Shown: positions 26,736-35,609 of the stretch, in pieces | Layout: every line of letters starts with the position of its first letter | Position numbering within the stretch: position 1 is the stretch's first letter | DNA from: Haloarculaceae archaeon | GTDB lineage: Archaea > Halobacteriota > Halobacteria > Halobacteriales > Haloarculaceae | NCBI GenBank assembly: GCA_007122455.1 | Contig: SKTU01000005.1 | Location: 24,182-88,181, forward strand | DNA: 64,000 nucleotides | Direction: 5' to 3' | The notes under the pieces: generated by a model | Database searches by the model: none | The model's input: only the letters and a program-made list of their open reading frames with translations | What the model was told of the DNA's origin: nothing | Made by a program: the position numbers and the translations under genes

Positions 26736-27926
26736 TCACACCGGGAGAAATCGAAAGACGACGAACGCACCAACGGTCGCGATCGCCGGAACAATGTTCT
26801 GCATAACGATCACCCGTCCCGTCGTCGCCGGGTCGAAGAGGTCGGCAGCGGACGGAATCTCGTCGGGCGACTCCTCGCCAATCGGTTGGGCGGCGTCTGT
26901 CGGCGACTGCTCGACGTCGCCGACGGTCGCCCCCGAGTCGGCTGCGAGCCCCCCGACGGTGACGCTCGCCTCCTCACCGTGAACACCGCCCCGAATCGTC
27001 GTGGTCCGGGTGGCTCGCCCCCAGCCGAGTCCGACGATGCTCATCGTCGCGATGATGACGAAACTCGCCGGAATCCCGATCGCCGACAGGAGCGCCACCA
27101 GCGTCGAGGAGATGACGGCGACGACGATCGCCGCGGTCAGCGGAAGCTCGGTCAGATCGTTCCCCATCGTGTCCAGCGTTCGTCGGGCGATCGTGAGTGC
27201 ACCGATCCCGACGGCGGCCGAGGCGATCAGGATTCCGGCGTTCATGCTCAGAACGCCGCTGCCGACGAGCGGAGCGACGGCGTTGGCGACGTTCGAAGCG
27301 CCGCTGGAAAATGCCATGAAACAGCCGATGGCGATCAACACGAGCGTTCCCACGAACTCCCTCCGGGTGGTTCCCTCCGCGAGCCCAACTCGAGGCACCG
27401 TCCCCGAGCGATCGAGCCGGAACGGTCCCGTTTCGCTCCCCGCGATCGCCACCCACTGATTGAGATACGGATAGAAATACCGCCCGACGACGCCGCTGAT
27501 CCAGAATGCCACGAGCGGGGCGACGATCCACCACGAGACGATCTGCCCCATCACGACCCAGTTGAGCTGACCGGTCGCCAGACCGAGTCCCGCGATCGCT
27601 CCGACGGCCGTCATCGACGTCGACGCCGGGACGCCGAACGAGTTCGAGAAGAACAGCGCGAAGCCGATAAAAAAGAGCACGACGATGCTCGCCTCGAGGG
27701 TGAAGAGCGACGACGGGACGATCCGTCCACCGAGCGTATCGACGACCTCCCGGCCGATCGTCCACCCGCCGAGAAGAAAAAAGAGCGTCATCAGGAGTCC
27801 GGCGACGACCTTCGGGATCACGTTCGCACCGACGGCCGGTCCGAAGGCCGGCGCCGTCGTCGCCCCGCCGATGTTGTATCCGACGAAAACGGCGACGGCG
27901 ATGCCGACGACTACCAGAACCTCCAT
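26736..27926 (-). CDS. Inorganic phosphate transporter, PiT family
   Basis: 396 aa membrane permease with about ten hydrophobic segments, driven by cation symport. The duplicated family signature is present: 'GYNIGGATTAPAFGPAVGAN' near the N-terminus and 'FSSGASNVANAVAPLVG' in the second half. A hydrophilic loop of about 60 residues precedes the final helix. The start 'MEVLVVVG' at 27926 is supported by a minus-strand CTTATTT 26 bases upstream. No PhoU-like gene is adjacent. Confidence 0.88.
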   Translation of the reverse strand: MEVLVVVGIAVAVFVGYNIGGATTAPAFGPAVGANVIPKVVAGLLMTLFFLLGGWTIGREVVDTLGGRIVPSSLFTLEASIVVLFFIGFALFFSNSFGVPASTSMTAVGAIAGLGLATGQLNWVVMGQIVSWWIVAPLVAFWISGVVGRYFYPYLNQWVAIAGSETGPFRLDRSGTVPRVGLAEGTTRREFVGTLVLIAIGCFMAFSSGASNVANAVAPLVGSGVLSMNAGILIASAAVGIGALTIARRTLDTMGNDLTELPLTAAIVVAVISSTLVALLSAIGIPASFVIIATMSIVGLGWGRATRTTTIRGGVHGEEASVTVGGLAADSGATVGDVEQSPTDAAQPIGEESPDEIPSAADLFDPATTGRVIVMQNIVPAIATVGAFVVFRFLPV

Positions 27927-27948
27927 ACCGGCACGTGGAGGCGATCTG

Positions 27949-27955
27949 AAATAAG
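27949..27955 (-). promoter_or_regulatory. TATA-like box of the phosphate permease gene
   Basis: CTTATTT centred 26 bases before the ATG at 27926; divergent from the hisA promoter, about 25 bases away. Confidence 0.45.
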
Positions 27956-27973
27956 CACCACGAACGAACACGC

Positions 27974-27980
27974 TTTTTAT
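27974..27980 (+). promoter_or_regulatory. TATA-like box of hisA
   Basis: TTTTTAT centred 26 bases before the ATG at 28003. Confidence 0.5.
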
Positions 27981-28002
27981 TCCCGACTCCGCCCGTTCCG
28001 GT

Positions 28003-28734
28003 ATGTTTCCCGAGTTCGAGATCGTCCCGGCCGTCGATATGCAGGACGGGCGCGTCGTCCAGCTCGTCGGCGGCGAGCGCGGGACCGGAACCGAGTACGG
28101 CGATCCGGTCGAGGCGGCCGAGCGGTGGGTCGACGCCGGCGCCGAAACGCTCCACCTCGTCGACCTCGACGGCGCATTCGAGGGAAAGCGGGCGAACGCC
28201 CCCGCGGTCGAAGCGATTCTCGACGCCGTCGACGTCGAAATCCAGCTCGGAGGCGGCATCCGAACTGCGGCGGACGCGGTGTCGCTCCTCGAACTCGGCG
28301 TCGACCGACTCATCCTCGGAACGGCCGCCGTCGAGAACCCAGAGATCGTCGGCGAGATCAGCGAAACCCACCCGGAAACGGTGATGGTGAGTCTCGACTC
28401 GAAGGACGGGGAGGTCGTCATCTCGGGGTGGACCGAGGGAACCGGGCTCGATCCCGCCGACGCCGCCGCGCGCTACGAGGACGAGGGCGCCGGTGGCATC
28501 CTCTTTACCGACGTCGACGTCGAGGGACAACTCGGAGGGGTCCGTCGAGCCCCCCTCGAACGCGTCGTCGACGCGGTCGAGATCCCGGTCGTCGCCAGCG
28601 GCGGCGTCGCGACGCTCGACGACGTCCGGGCGCTTCGGGACGCCGGCGCCGCAGCCGTCGTCGTCGGAACCGCCCTCTACGAGGGGCGGTTCACGCTCGC
28701 GGAGGCGGCCGCGGCGGTGGCGCGATCGGAGTAA
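28003..28734 (+). CDS. hisA: ProFAR isomerase (HisA)
   Basis: 243 aa TIM-barrel enzyme of histidine synthesis, isomerising ProFAR to PRFAR. Catalytic Asp in the first strand ('IVPAVDMQDGRVVQL') and the second in 'ILFTDVDVEGQL'. Phosphate-binding loops 'IQLGGGIRTAADA' and 'VVASGGVATLDDV' lie in the two half-barrels. Normal length. It is a single gene, with hisI at 14901 and no other his genes nearby, so the pathway is scattered. Confidence 0.95.
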   Translation: MFPEFEIVPAVDMQDGRVVQLVGGERGTGTEYGDPVEAAERWVDAGAETLHLVDLDGAFEGKRANAPAVEAILDAVDVEIQLGGGIRTAADAVSLLELGVDRLILGTAAVENPEIVGEISETHPETVMVSLDSKDGEVVISGWTEGTGLDPADAAARYEDEGAGGILFTDVDVEGQLGGVRRAPLERVVDAVEIPVVASGGVATLDDVRALRDAGAAAVVVGTALYEGRFTLAEAAAAVARSE

Positions 28735-28783
28735 CGAGGTGCGAAGGTTCTTATTCGGGTAGGCAATACCTTTTTCCTACTCA

Positions 28784-31700
28784 ATGGCACGCGCGGAGGA
28801 CACCGAAGTTATCGAGGCGTTCGAGCAGTTCTACCGCGACTACTACCGAAACGAGATCGGCGAACTCGCCCAACGGTATCCGAACGAGCAGCGATCGCTC
28901 TACGTCGACTGGGGAGATCTCTACCGGTACGATCCGGACCTCGCGGACGACTTCATCGCCCAACCCGAACAGATGCGCGACTACGCCGAGGAGGCGCTCC
29001 GGCTCTACGACCTCCCGGTCGACGTCAAACTCGGGCAAGCGCACGTCCGCATACAGAACCTGCAGGAATCGACGTCGATTCGGGAGATCCGCGCACGCCA
29101 TCGCGGCCAACTGATCGCCGTCAGCGGTATCGTCCGCAAAGCCACCGACGTCCGTCCGAAGATCACCGAGGCCGCCTTCGAATGCCAGCGCTGCGGCACC
29201 CTCTCTCGGATCCCACAGACCAGCGGCGAGTTCCACGAACCCCACGAGTGCCAGGGCTGTGAACGACAGGGACCGTTCAATATCAACTTCGACCAATCGG
29301 AGTTCGTCGACGCCCAGAAGCTCCGCATCCAGGAGTCTCCCGAAGGGCTCCGTGGCGGCGAAACGCCACAGAGCATCGACGTCCACATAGAGGACGACGT
29401 CACCGGCGAGGTGACTGCCGGCGATCACGTCCGCGTGACGGGGATCCTCCACCTCGACCAGCAGGGGAACAACCAGGAGAAATCTCCGATCTTCGACGTC
29501 TACATGGACGGCCTCTCGGTGGAGATCGAGGACGAACAGTTCGAGGACATGGACATCACCGACGAGGACAAAAAGAAGATCATCGAACTCTCCGGCCAAT
29601 CGGAGATCTACGAGAAGATGGTCGGCTCGATGGCGCCCTCGATCTACGGCTACGACCAGGAGAAACTCGCCATCATCATGCAGCTGTTCTCCGGGGTGAC
29701 CAAGGAGCTTCCGGACGGCTCCAGAATCCGTGGAGACCTCCACATGCTTCTGATAGGGGATCCCGGGACGGGGAAGTGCGTGGGCCCCGAAACCAGGGTC
29801 ACGCTGGCCGACGGATCCGAACGGGAGATCGGAGCGCTCGTCGAGGCGAAGCTCGATGATCCGAAGCCGGTCGACGACGGCGTCTACGACGAGGTATCGT
29901 TTCAGGTTCCGTCGCTTGCGTCCGACGGACGCGTCGTACTCCGACGCGCGACGCGAGTCTGGAAGCGTCAGGCACCCGAACGGATGTATCGAATCCGAAC
30001 CGAGAGCGGCCGCGAGCTCGAAGCGACGCCGAGCCATCCGCTGTTCAGCCCATCGGCCGCCGGCATCACGGCGACGAAGGCGGCCGAACTGTCGGCGGGG
30101 GAGTTCATCGCCGTGCCGCGACAGCTCCCAACCGTCGGTGACGACAGCCTCGACGTCTCGTTCCGGCGCTCCGAGGCGAGCGACGCGGATCGCGTCGAGC
30201 CGCCAGAGACGCTGACGCCGAAGCTTGCCCGTCTCCTCGGCTATCTCGTCGCCGACGGCCACGTCGAACAGGAAGGGGTCGTTCGGATCGCCAGCGACGA
30301 TCGAGCGGTTCTGGACGACGCGGCAGCCGCTCTCGACGATCTCGGCGTGAGTCACGACCGTGAACTCGTCTGCCGCTCGGGTGAGCTCGTCCGGTTCCTC
30401 CGGGAGATCGAACCGACGATCCCGAGTGGCTCCGCCGAACAGCGCGTCCCGGCTCCCGTGCTCCGCGCGACCCGCCCGGTAAAGCGCGGATTCCTCCGGG
30501 CGTTCGTCGACACCGGAGGAGTGGTTTCCCCGGAGCGGCGTTCGATCGTCGTCGAATCGTCGAGCAAGGAGCTCCTCGAAGGGATTCGGAGCCTCTTGCT
30601 ATCGTTCGGCATCGACGCACGGCGCCGCGAGCGCTCCGGCGGCCGCTACCGACTCCGAATCGACAGGGAAAATTTCACGCGATACGTCGAGGAGATCGGG
30701 TTCGTGACCGATCGAAAGGCGAGTCCGGCGGCCGAACGCCCGAACACCGCCGAAGACGCGAACCGGGACGTCGTTCCGAACGTCGGGAACGCACTCTGCA
30801 CGCTCAGAGAATCGTTCGGGCTGACGCAGGGCGACTGCGGACTGCCGACGACGACCTACCGTCAGTACGAGTGCGGCGACCGGAACCCGAGCCGCGAATC
30901 GCTCCGTACGATACTCGACGCGTTCACGGCCGCATCCGACGACGGAGTCGCAGCCGACGGAGGGACGGCCGTCGAAGGTAGCCTGGCGTCGCTCCGGTCG
31001 CTGACCCGAGAGGGCGTCGGGTGGGACCGGATCGTCTCGATCGAATCCGTCGAACCGGCGTACGACTGGGTGTACGACCTCGAGGTAGAGGGAACACACA
31101 GCTACGTCTCCAACAACGTTCTCTCGCACAACTCACAGCTTCTCCAGTACGTCCGCAACCTGGCGCCGCGATCGGTGTACACGTCCGGAAAGGGATCCTC
31201 CAGCGCGGGTCTCACTGCGGCTGCCGTCCGCGACGACTTCGGCGACGGCCAACAGTGGACCCTCGAAGCCGGCGCCCTGGTGCTGGCCGACCAGGGGATC
31301 GCCGCCGTCGACGAGCTGGATAAGATGCGGTGCGTCACCGGGGATACGCTGGTACACCTGGCTGACGGGCGCGTATCCAGGATTCGCGACCTCGCGCTGG
31401 AGGCCGCAGAGAGCGGAGAGATCGAGCCACTGGAGAACGGTCGAACGATCCGCGACGTCGATCTTACCGCGTGGACGATGACGGACGACGGCCGTCTGGT
31501 CGAACGGTCAGTGACCGCAGTTCACGAGTACGACGCTCCGGAACGGCTCACCGAGGTTACGCTCGAGTCGGGCGAATCCGTCGTGACGACGCCGGATCAC
31601 CCGTTCTTCGTGTTCGAGGACGGCGAACGGAGAGAGCGAGCCGCCGAGGAGCTGGACGCCGACGACTGGGTGTACGTTCCGCGCCGCCTTTCGCCGTCGG

Positions 31701-34700
31701 TAACCGACGGCGGCACGGTCACGGCGGCAACGGCCGTCGGTCGAGCCGAGGGCTCATCGTCGTCCGCGTTCGGGAGGGTCCTGGGATATCTCTCCGGGAG
31801 CGGTAACGTGTACTACAACGACCCGGATGGGCGCTACGGACTCGAATTCATCCATCAATCGGAAGCGTTGCTCGCAGATTTCGAGAACGCGTGCCGAAAG
31901 GCGTTCAGTGCCGAGCCGGTTCGGTACCCCAGCGAACAGCGCGAGGACGGCGTCGGGACCGTTCGGCTTCGCGGGCGTGAGTATGCCGACCAGGTGCTCG
32001 ACGCCGGAACGAACCTCGAAACGTGCGAGGAGGAGGCGTTTCCCGCGGCTGTTTCCGAAGCTGACCGGAATACCAAGGCAGCATTCATCAGAGCGATGGC
32101 CGACAGCGAAGGGGGCGTCGATACGGCGTCCGGAAACGTAACTATCTCCTCGACGAGCGAAGAGCTCCTCGTCGGGATCAAGAGCCTGTTGCTGGAGTTC
32201 GGAATCTCCTGTCAGATCCAGACGCGTGAACGGAGCGGGGATCTCGACCTGCACGAACTCGTCATTACAGCAGCGGACTCGATCCGGGCGTTCGAGCGCG
32301 AGATCGGATTCACGCTCGAACGAAAACAGAGCGCTCTCGAGACGGTTTGTGCCAGCGTCGATGGTGATCGAACCGGTTGCGACGTGTTACCGGAGTGTGG
32401 CGAACTGCTCGCACAGGTCCGGGAATCCCTGCGACTCTATCAATCCGAGTGCGGACTCGCCGGTTCGACGTACTGCAGTTTCGAGGACGGGGAGGCGAAC
32501 ATCTCGTTACAGCAGGGAGAAACAGTTCTCACAGCCTTCGAGGATCGCATCGATCAGGCTGAATCGGACACCGAGACGCTGTCCCAGAAGTGTGACTGGT
32601 CGACGCTGGAGCGACTGACGGATCGATACCACGTATCTCAGGCTGAACTCGCGGACGGACGTTCGTTCAGCCAGCAACGTGTTTCGGAGCATTGGGGGCG
32701 AAACACGTCGCTTCGAGAGGCGGTTCGACGTCGCCTTCGGGAGATCGTATCGGCCGTTGCCCGAACGGAGATCGACGTGTTCGCCGATCTGATAACCGGT
32801 GACGTGAAATGGCGCCGTGTCAGCGAACTCGAAACGGTGGAACCGAACTACCGGGACGACAGAATACCGATTTTCCGACGGGAGATCGCGAAGCGGCTCG
32901 CCTGTGGTCCCGACGAAGCCGAGAAACGTGCTGAGGACGTTCTCCAGCGAGCGCCGAAGATCGACTCGTGGGCAACGCTTCGGGGAGAGCTCGAACGGCA
33001 CGAAATCCATCTAGAGGCGCTCGTGGACGATCTCGGCGTCGCCTCGTCGACGATCCCCGGGTTGATCAGCGGCGTCGGAACCGACCGGTTCGACGATTTA
33101 AAAGCTGCAGCCGAGGACCGAATCTCCGAGAAGCGGGACCGGATTCGGACGCTTCTCGAGCGGATCGAGGATCGAAGCGGACCGAACGTGTACGACCTCA
33201 CGGTCGCGGGAACACACAACTTCGTGGCTAACGGCATGGTCGTCCACAACTCGGAAGACCGCTCCGCCATGCACGAAGCGCTCGAGCAGCAGTCCTACCA
33301 CCCCGACACCGAGATCCTCCTGGCCGACGGGCGCCGGGTCGAGATCGGCGAGTTCGTCGACGAGCGGATGGCGGCGGCCGGGACGGTCGTCGACGGCGTC
33401 GACTGCGAGATCCTGCCGGTCGACGACCTCACGGTCCACTCCGTCGACTTCGAGACGGACGAGACGACGAAGCTCCCGGTTGACCGCCTCAGTCGTCACG
33501 AGGCCCCCGACGAGTTCGTCCGGGTGAAGTTCTCGAACGGCCGAGAGGTGACGGTGACGCCCGAACACCCCATGTTCGTCGACGAGGATGGAAGGGTCGA
33601 AACCGTCGAGGCCCGCGACATCGAGACGGGGGCGTTCGTCCCGGCGCCGCGGAAGCTGCCGAACTCCACTGCCACAGTCGAGTTCGACGCTGAATCGCAC
33701 GTCAGTGAGGAGACGGGCGTGACGCTTCCAGGAGCGCTATCCGGCGATCTGGCGGAACTCCTCGGATTCCTCGCCACGGGGGGAAGCAGCTACGCCGAAC
33801 CGACCCACGAGATCAGCTTCTCGACCCGAGACGAGCGGACACTCGACCGGATTGACGAGTTGGTCAACTCGGTTTTCGGGGTGGAGAGCACCGACGCGGT
33901 CGACGAGAGCGGAACGGTGAGCAAGCGGTGGGTGTCGGCGGATCTGTACCGCTGGTTCGAATCGAACGTCCCCGAACTGATTTGCGGCGCGCACGAGAGG
34001 CGGATTCCCGCGCGGGTACTCGGTGCCTCCGAGGAGACGATCCGACGGTTCCTGGTCGGGGCCTTCGCGGCCGCCGGCAGTGTCGAGAGCGAAGCGACAC
34101 TCTCGGCGGGATCGAAGGGGTTGGCCGAGGACTACGCGGACGCGCTCTCGAAAGTTGGCATCGCCTCCCGCCTCCGCTACGACGACGCGGAGGGTGTCTG
34201 GAACGTGTACGCGACGGACGAATCGACGGAGCGGTTCGTCGACCGGATCGCCGAGCCGAGCGACGAGCCCCGGCGTGCGGACGTGTCCGAACGGCGGTGT
34301 GGCCTCCGACGATACCGCGTCTGTGAGGTCGAGGCCGTCCCGAACGAAGGCGAAAACGCCTGCGAGTGGGTCTACGACGTGACCGTCGAGCCGACGAACA
34401 CGTTCGTCAGCAAGGGTGTCGTCCTCCACAACTCGATCAGTATCTCCAAGGCGGGCATCAACGCGACCCTGAAGTCGCGGTGTTCGCTGTTGGGCGCGGC
34501 GAACCCCAAATACGGACGGTTCGACCAGTACGAACCGATCGGCGAACAGATCGACCTGGAGCCGGCGCTCGTCTCTCGATTCGATCTCATATTCACCGTC
34601 ACCGACCAGCCCGATCAGGAGGAGGACGCCGCACTGGCGGATCACATCATACAGACCAATTACGCGGGAGAGCTCAACACGCACCGCGAACAGACGGCGA

Positions 34701-35296
34701 CCTCGAACGTGACTCGGGAGGAAGTCGAGAACGTTACCGAATCGGTCGAACCGGAGATCGAAGCCGAGCTGCTGCGGAAGTATATCGCCTACGCCAAGCG
34801 GAACTGCTTCCCGACGATGACCGAGGAGGCGAAGGAGGCCATTCGGGATTTCTACGTCACCCTTCGTGCGAAAGGTCAAGACGAGGACGCGCCGGTCCCG
34901 GTCACTGCGCGGAAACTGGAGGCGCTGGTCCGGCTCTCGGAAGCCTCCGCCCGAATGCGACTCTCCGACACCGTCGAAGCGGAGGACGCCGAGCGCGTCA
35001 TCAACATCGTCCGATCGTGCCTCCAGGACATCGGCGTCGATCCGGAGACCGGCGAGTTCGACGCCGACGTCGTCGAAACGGGACGCTCGAAGACCCAGCG
35101 TGACCGAATCAAGGACATCAAATCGCTCATCAGCGAGATCGAATCGGAGTACGACGAGGGGGCCCCGGTCGACGAGGTGCTGGATCGCGCCGAGGAGATG
35201 GGCCTGGAGCGCTCGAAGGCCGAACACGAGATCGAGAAGCTCCGACAGAAGGGGGACGTCTACGAACCGAGGACGGACCACCTCCGGACGGTCTGA
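28784..35296 (+). CDS. mcm: MCM replicative DNA helicase precursor with three inteins
   Basis: 2170 codons, against about 700 for a normal haloarchaeal MCM. The host protein is 698 residues after removal of three inteins (332-783, 850-1489, 1504-1883). The N-terminal domain carries a zinc finger (Cys 134, 137, 156, 159). The AAA+ core is cut three times: Walker A 'GDPGTGK' (325-331) ends at the first intein, Walker B 'DELDKMR' ends at the second, and 'SEDRSAMHEALEQQ' is the only host sequence between the second and third. After the third come 'SISISKAGI', sensor 'AANPKYGRFD' and the arginine finger 'SRFDLIF', then a C-terminal winged helix. Active helicase requires all three splicing events. 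One base separates the stop from the ATG of the next gene. Confidence 0.95.
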   Translation: MARAEDTEVIEAFEQFYRDYYRNEIGELAQRYPNEQRSLYVDWGDLYRYDPDLADDFIAQPEQMRDYAEEALRLYDLPVDVKLGQAHVRIQNLQESTSIREIRARHRGQLIAVSGIVRKATDVRPKITEAAFECQRCGTLSRIPQTSGEFHEPHECQGCERQGPFNINFDQSEFVDAQKLRIQESPEGLRGGETPQSIDVHIEDDVTGEVTAGDHVRVTGILHLDQQGNNQEKSPIFDVYMDGLSVEIEDEQFEDMDITDEDKKKIIELSGQSEIYEKMVGSMAPSIYGYDQEKLAIIMQLFSGVTKELPDGSRIRGDLHMLLIGDPGTGKCVGPETRVTLADGSEREIGALVEAKLDDPKPVDDGVYDEVSFQVPSLASDGRVVLRRATRVWKRQAPERMYRIRTESGRELEATPSHPLFSPSAAGITATKAAELSAGEFIAVPRQLPTVGDDSLDVSFRRSEASDADRVEPPETLTPKLARLLGYLVADGHVEQEGVVRIASDDRAVLDDAAAALDDLGVSHDRELVCRSGELVRFLREIEPTIPSGSAEQRVPAPVLRATRPVKRGFLRAFVDTGGVVSPERRSIVVESSSKELLEGIRSLLLSFGIDARRRERSGGRYRLRIDRENFTRYVEEIGFVTDRKASPAAERPNTAEDANRDVVPNVGNALCTLRESFGLTQGDCGLPTTTYRQYECGDRNPSRESLRTILDAFTAASDDGVAADGGTAVEGSLASLRSLTREGVGWDRIVSIESVEPAYDWVYDLEVEGTHSYVSNNVLSHNSQLLQYVRNLAPRSVYTSGKGSSSAGLTAAAVRDDFGDGQQWTLEAGALVLADQGIAAVDELDKMRCVTGDTLVHLADGRVSRIRDLALEAAESGEIEPLENGRTIRDVDLTAWTMTDDGRLVERSVTAVHEYDAPERLTEVTLESGESVVTTPDHPFFVFEDGERRERAAEELDADDWVYVPRRLSPSVTDGGTVTAATAVGRAEGSSSSAFGRVLGYLSGSGNVYYNDPDGRYGLEFIHQSEALLADFENACRKAFSAEPVRYPSEQREDGVGTVRLRGREYADQVLDAGTNLETCEEEAFPAAVSEADRNTKAAFIRAMADSEGGVDTASGNVTISSTSEELLVGIKSLLLEFGISCQIQTRERSGDLDLHELVITAADSIRAFEREIGFTLERKQSALETVCASVDGDRTGCDVLPECGELLAQVRESLRLYQSECGLAGSTYCSFEDGEANISLQQGETVLTAFEDRIDQAESDTETLSQKCDWSTLERLTDRYHVSQAELADGRSFSQQRVSEHWGRNTSLREAVRRRLREIVSAVARTEIDVFADLITGDVKWRRVSELETVEPNYRDDRIPIFRREIAKRLACGPDEAEKRAEDVLQRAPKIDSWATLRGELERHEIHLEALVDDLGVASSTIPGLISGVGTDRFDDLKAAAEDRISEKRDRIRTLLERIEDRSGPNVYDLTVAGTHNFVANGMVVHNSEDRSAMHEALEQQSYHPDTEILLADGRRVEIGEFVDERMAAAGTVVDGVDCEILPVDDLTVHSVDFETDETTKLPVDRLSRHEAPDEFVRVKFSNGREVTVTPEHPMFVDEDGRVETVEARDIETGAFVPAPRKLPNSTATVEFDAESHVSEETGVTLPGALSGDLAELLGFLATGGSSYAEPTHEISFSTRDERTLDRIDELVNSVFGVESTDAVDESGTVSKRWVSADLYRWFESNVPELICGAHERRIPARVLGASEETIRRFLVGAFAAAGSVESEATLSAGSKGLAEDYADALSKVGIASRLRYDDAEGVWNVYATDESTERFVDRIAEPSDEPRRADVSERRCGLRRYRVCEVEAVPNEGENACEWVYDVTVEPTNTFVSKGVVLHNSISISKAGINATLKSRCSLLGAANPKYGRFDQYEPIGEQIDLEPALVSRFDLIFTVTDQPDQEEDAALADHIIQTNYAGELNTHREQTATSNVTREEVENVTESVEPEIEAELLRKYIAYAKRNCFPTMTEEAKEAIRDFYVTLRAKGQDEDAPVPVTARKLEALVRLSEASARMRLSDTVEAEDAERVINIVRSCLQDIGVDPETGEFDADVVETGRSKTQRDRIKDIKSLISEIESEYDEGAPVDEVLDRAEEMGLERSKAEHEIEKLRQKGDVYEPRTDHLRTV
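29777..31132 (+). other. Intein 1 of MCM, in the Walker A loop, with LAGLIDADG endonuclease
   Basis: 452 residues (332-783). Begins with Cys ('CVGPETRVTLADG'), block B 'ATPSHPLF', ends 'NNVLSHN' before Ser 784 of the host. It interrupts 'GDPGTGK' and the following Ser of the ATP-binding loop, a classic intein site. Both endonuclease motifs look intact with an acidic residue: 'LLGYLVADGH' (Asp 491) and 'FLRAFVDTGG' (Asp 576). A helix-turn-helix-like stretch follows ('FGLTQGDCGLPTTTYRQYE', about residue 680), probably DNA binding. Confidence 0.93.
31331..33250 (+). other. Intein 2 of MCM, after Walker B, oversized
   Basis: 640 residues (850-1489). Begins 'CVTGDTLVHLADG', block B 'TTPDHPFF', ends 'ANGMVVHN' before Ser 1490. 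The first endonuclease motif reads 'VLGYLSGSGN' with Ser 1006 in place of the catalytic Asp; the second 'FIRAMADSEGG' keeps Asp 1107. A region homologous to the HTH-like part of intein 1 ('LRLYQSECGLAGSTYCSFED') is followed by about 85 further residues and by a 111-residue helical insert (1357-1467) just before block F. Confidence 0.93.
33293..34432 (+). other. Intein 3 of MCM, Ser-initiated, endonuclease motifs degenerate
   Basis: 380 residues (1504-1883). Begins with Ser ('SYHPDTEILLADG') instead of Cys, block B 'VTPEHPMF', ends 'SKGVVLHN' before Ser 1884. The LAGLIDADG-like segments are still recognisable, but the catalytic positions are lost: 'LLGFLATGGS' (Gly 1666) and 'FLVGAFAAAG' (Ala 1763). 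It lies 14 host residues after intein 2. Splicing residues look intact, so it is probably splicing-competent but unable to home. Confidence 0.92.
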
Positions 35297-35297
35297 G

Positions 35298-35552
35298 ATG
35301 GACCGCATCGCCGCCATCCGGACGATCGAGGAAGCGCTGGCCGATTTCGAGGCCGGCGAGATCGAGCTAGCGCGCTGTGAAAAGCGGATCCGTGCGACGG
35401 TCCGTAGCTTCGCGACGGAGTTCGACGGCGAGTTAGCCGCATACCGATCGGAGTCGGGCACGATCGTCGTCGCCGACTCCGAGCGAGAGGCACGTGACCG
35501 GGTTCAGGAGCTGACCGGCGAGCGAGCACCGGTCGTCGAGCGGCTCGACTGA
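35298..35552 (+). CDS. Small conserved haloarchaeal protein downstream of mcm
   Basis: 84 aa starting one base after the mcm stop codon region, so probably co-transcribed. Mostly helical in the first half ('RTIEEALADFEAGEIELARC'), then strands ('SGTIVVADSEREARDRVQEL'). A single Cys in 'ARCEKR'. No family name recalled with certainty and no catalytic motif. The context, replication helicase, hints at a housekeeping role only. Confidence 0.68.
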   Translation: MDRIAAIRTIEEALADFEAGEIELARCEKRIRATVRSFATEFDGELAAYRSESGTIVVADSEREARDRVQELTGERAPVVERLD

Positions 35553-35609
35553 CCGGAAACATCGTAGCGTTCCGAAAAGTTAAACAGAACAACAGATGTC
35601 GAACCGACT

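Noticed and set aside
26703-29114. Plus-strand open frame of 803 codons across the phosphate permease and hisA
   Set aside because: Runs antisense to the permease and out of frame with hisA; extremely Arg/Asp-rich; both real genes have clear family motifs.
28781-30355. Antisense open frame of 524 codons opposite the 5' part of mcm
   Set aside because: Same reason; it mirrors mcm and intein codons.
33737-35461. Antisense open frame of 574 codons opposite the 3' part of mcm
   Set aside because: Opposite strand of a well-supported gene, low-complexity Arg/Val/Asp composition, no start signals.
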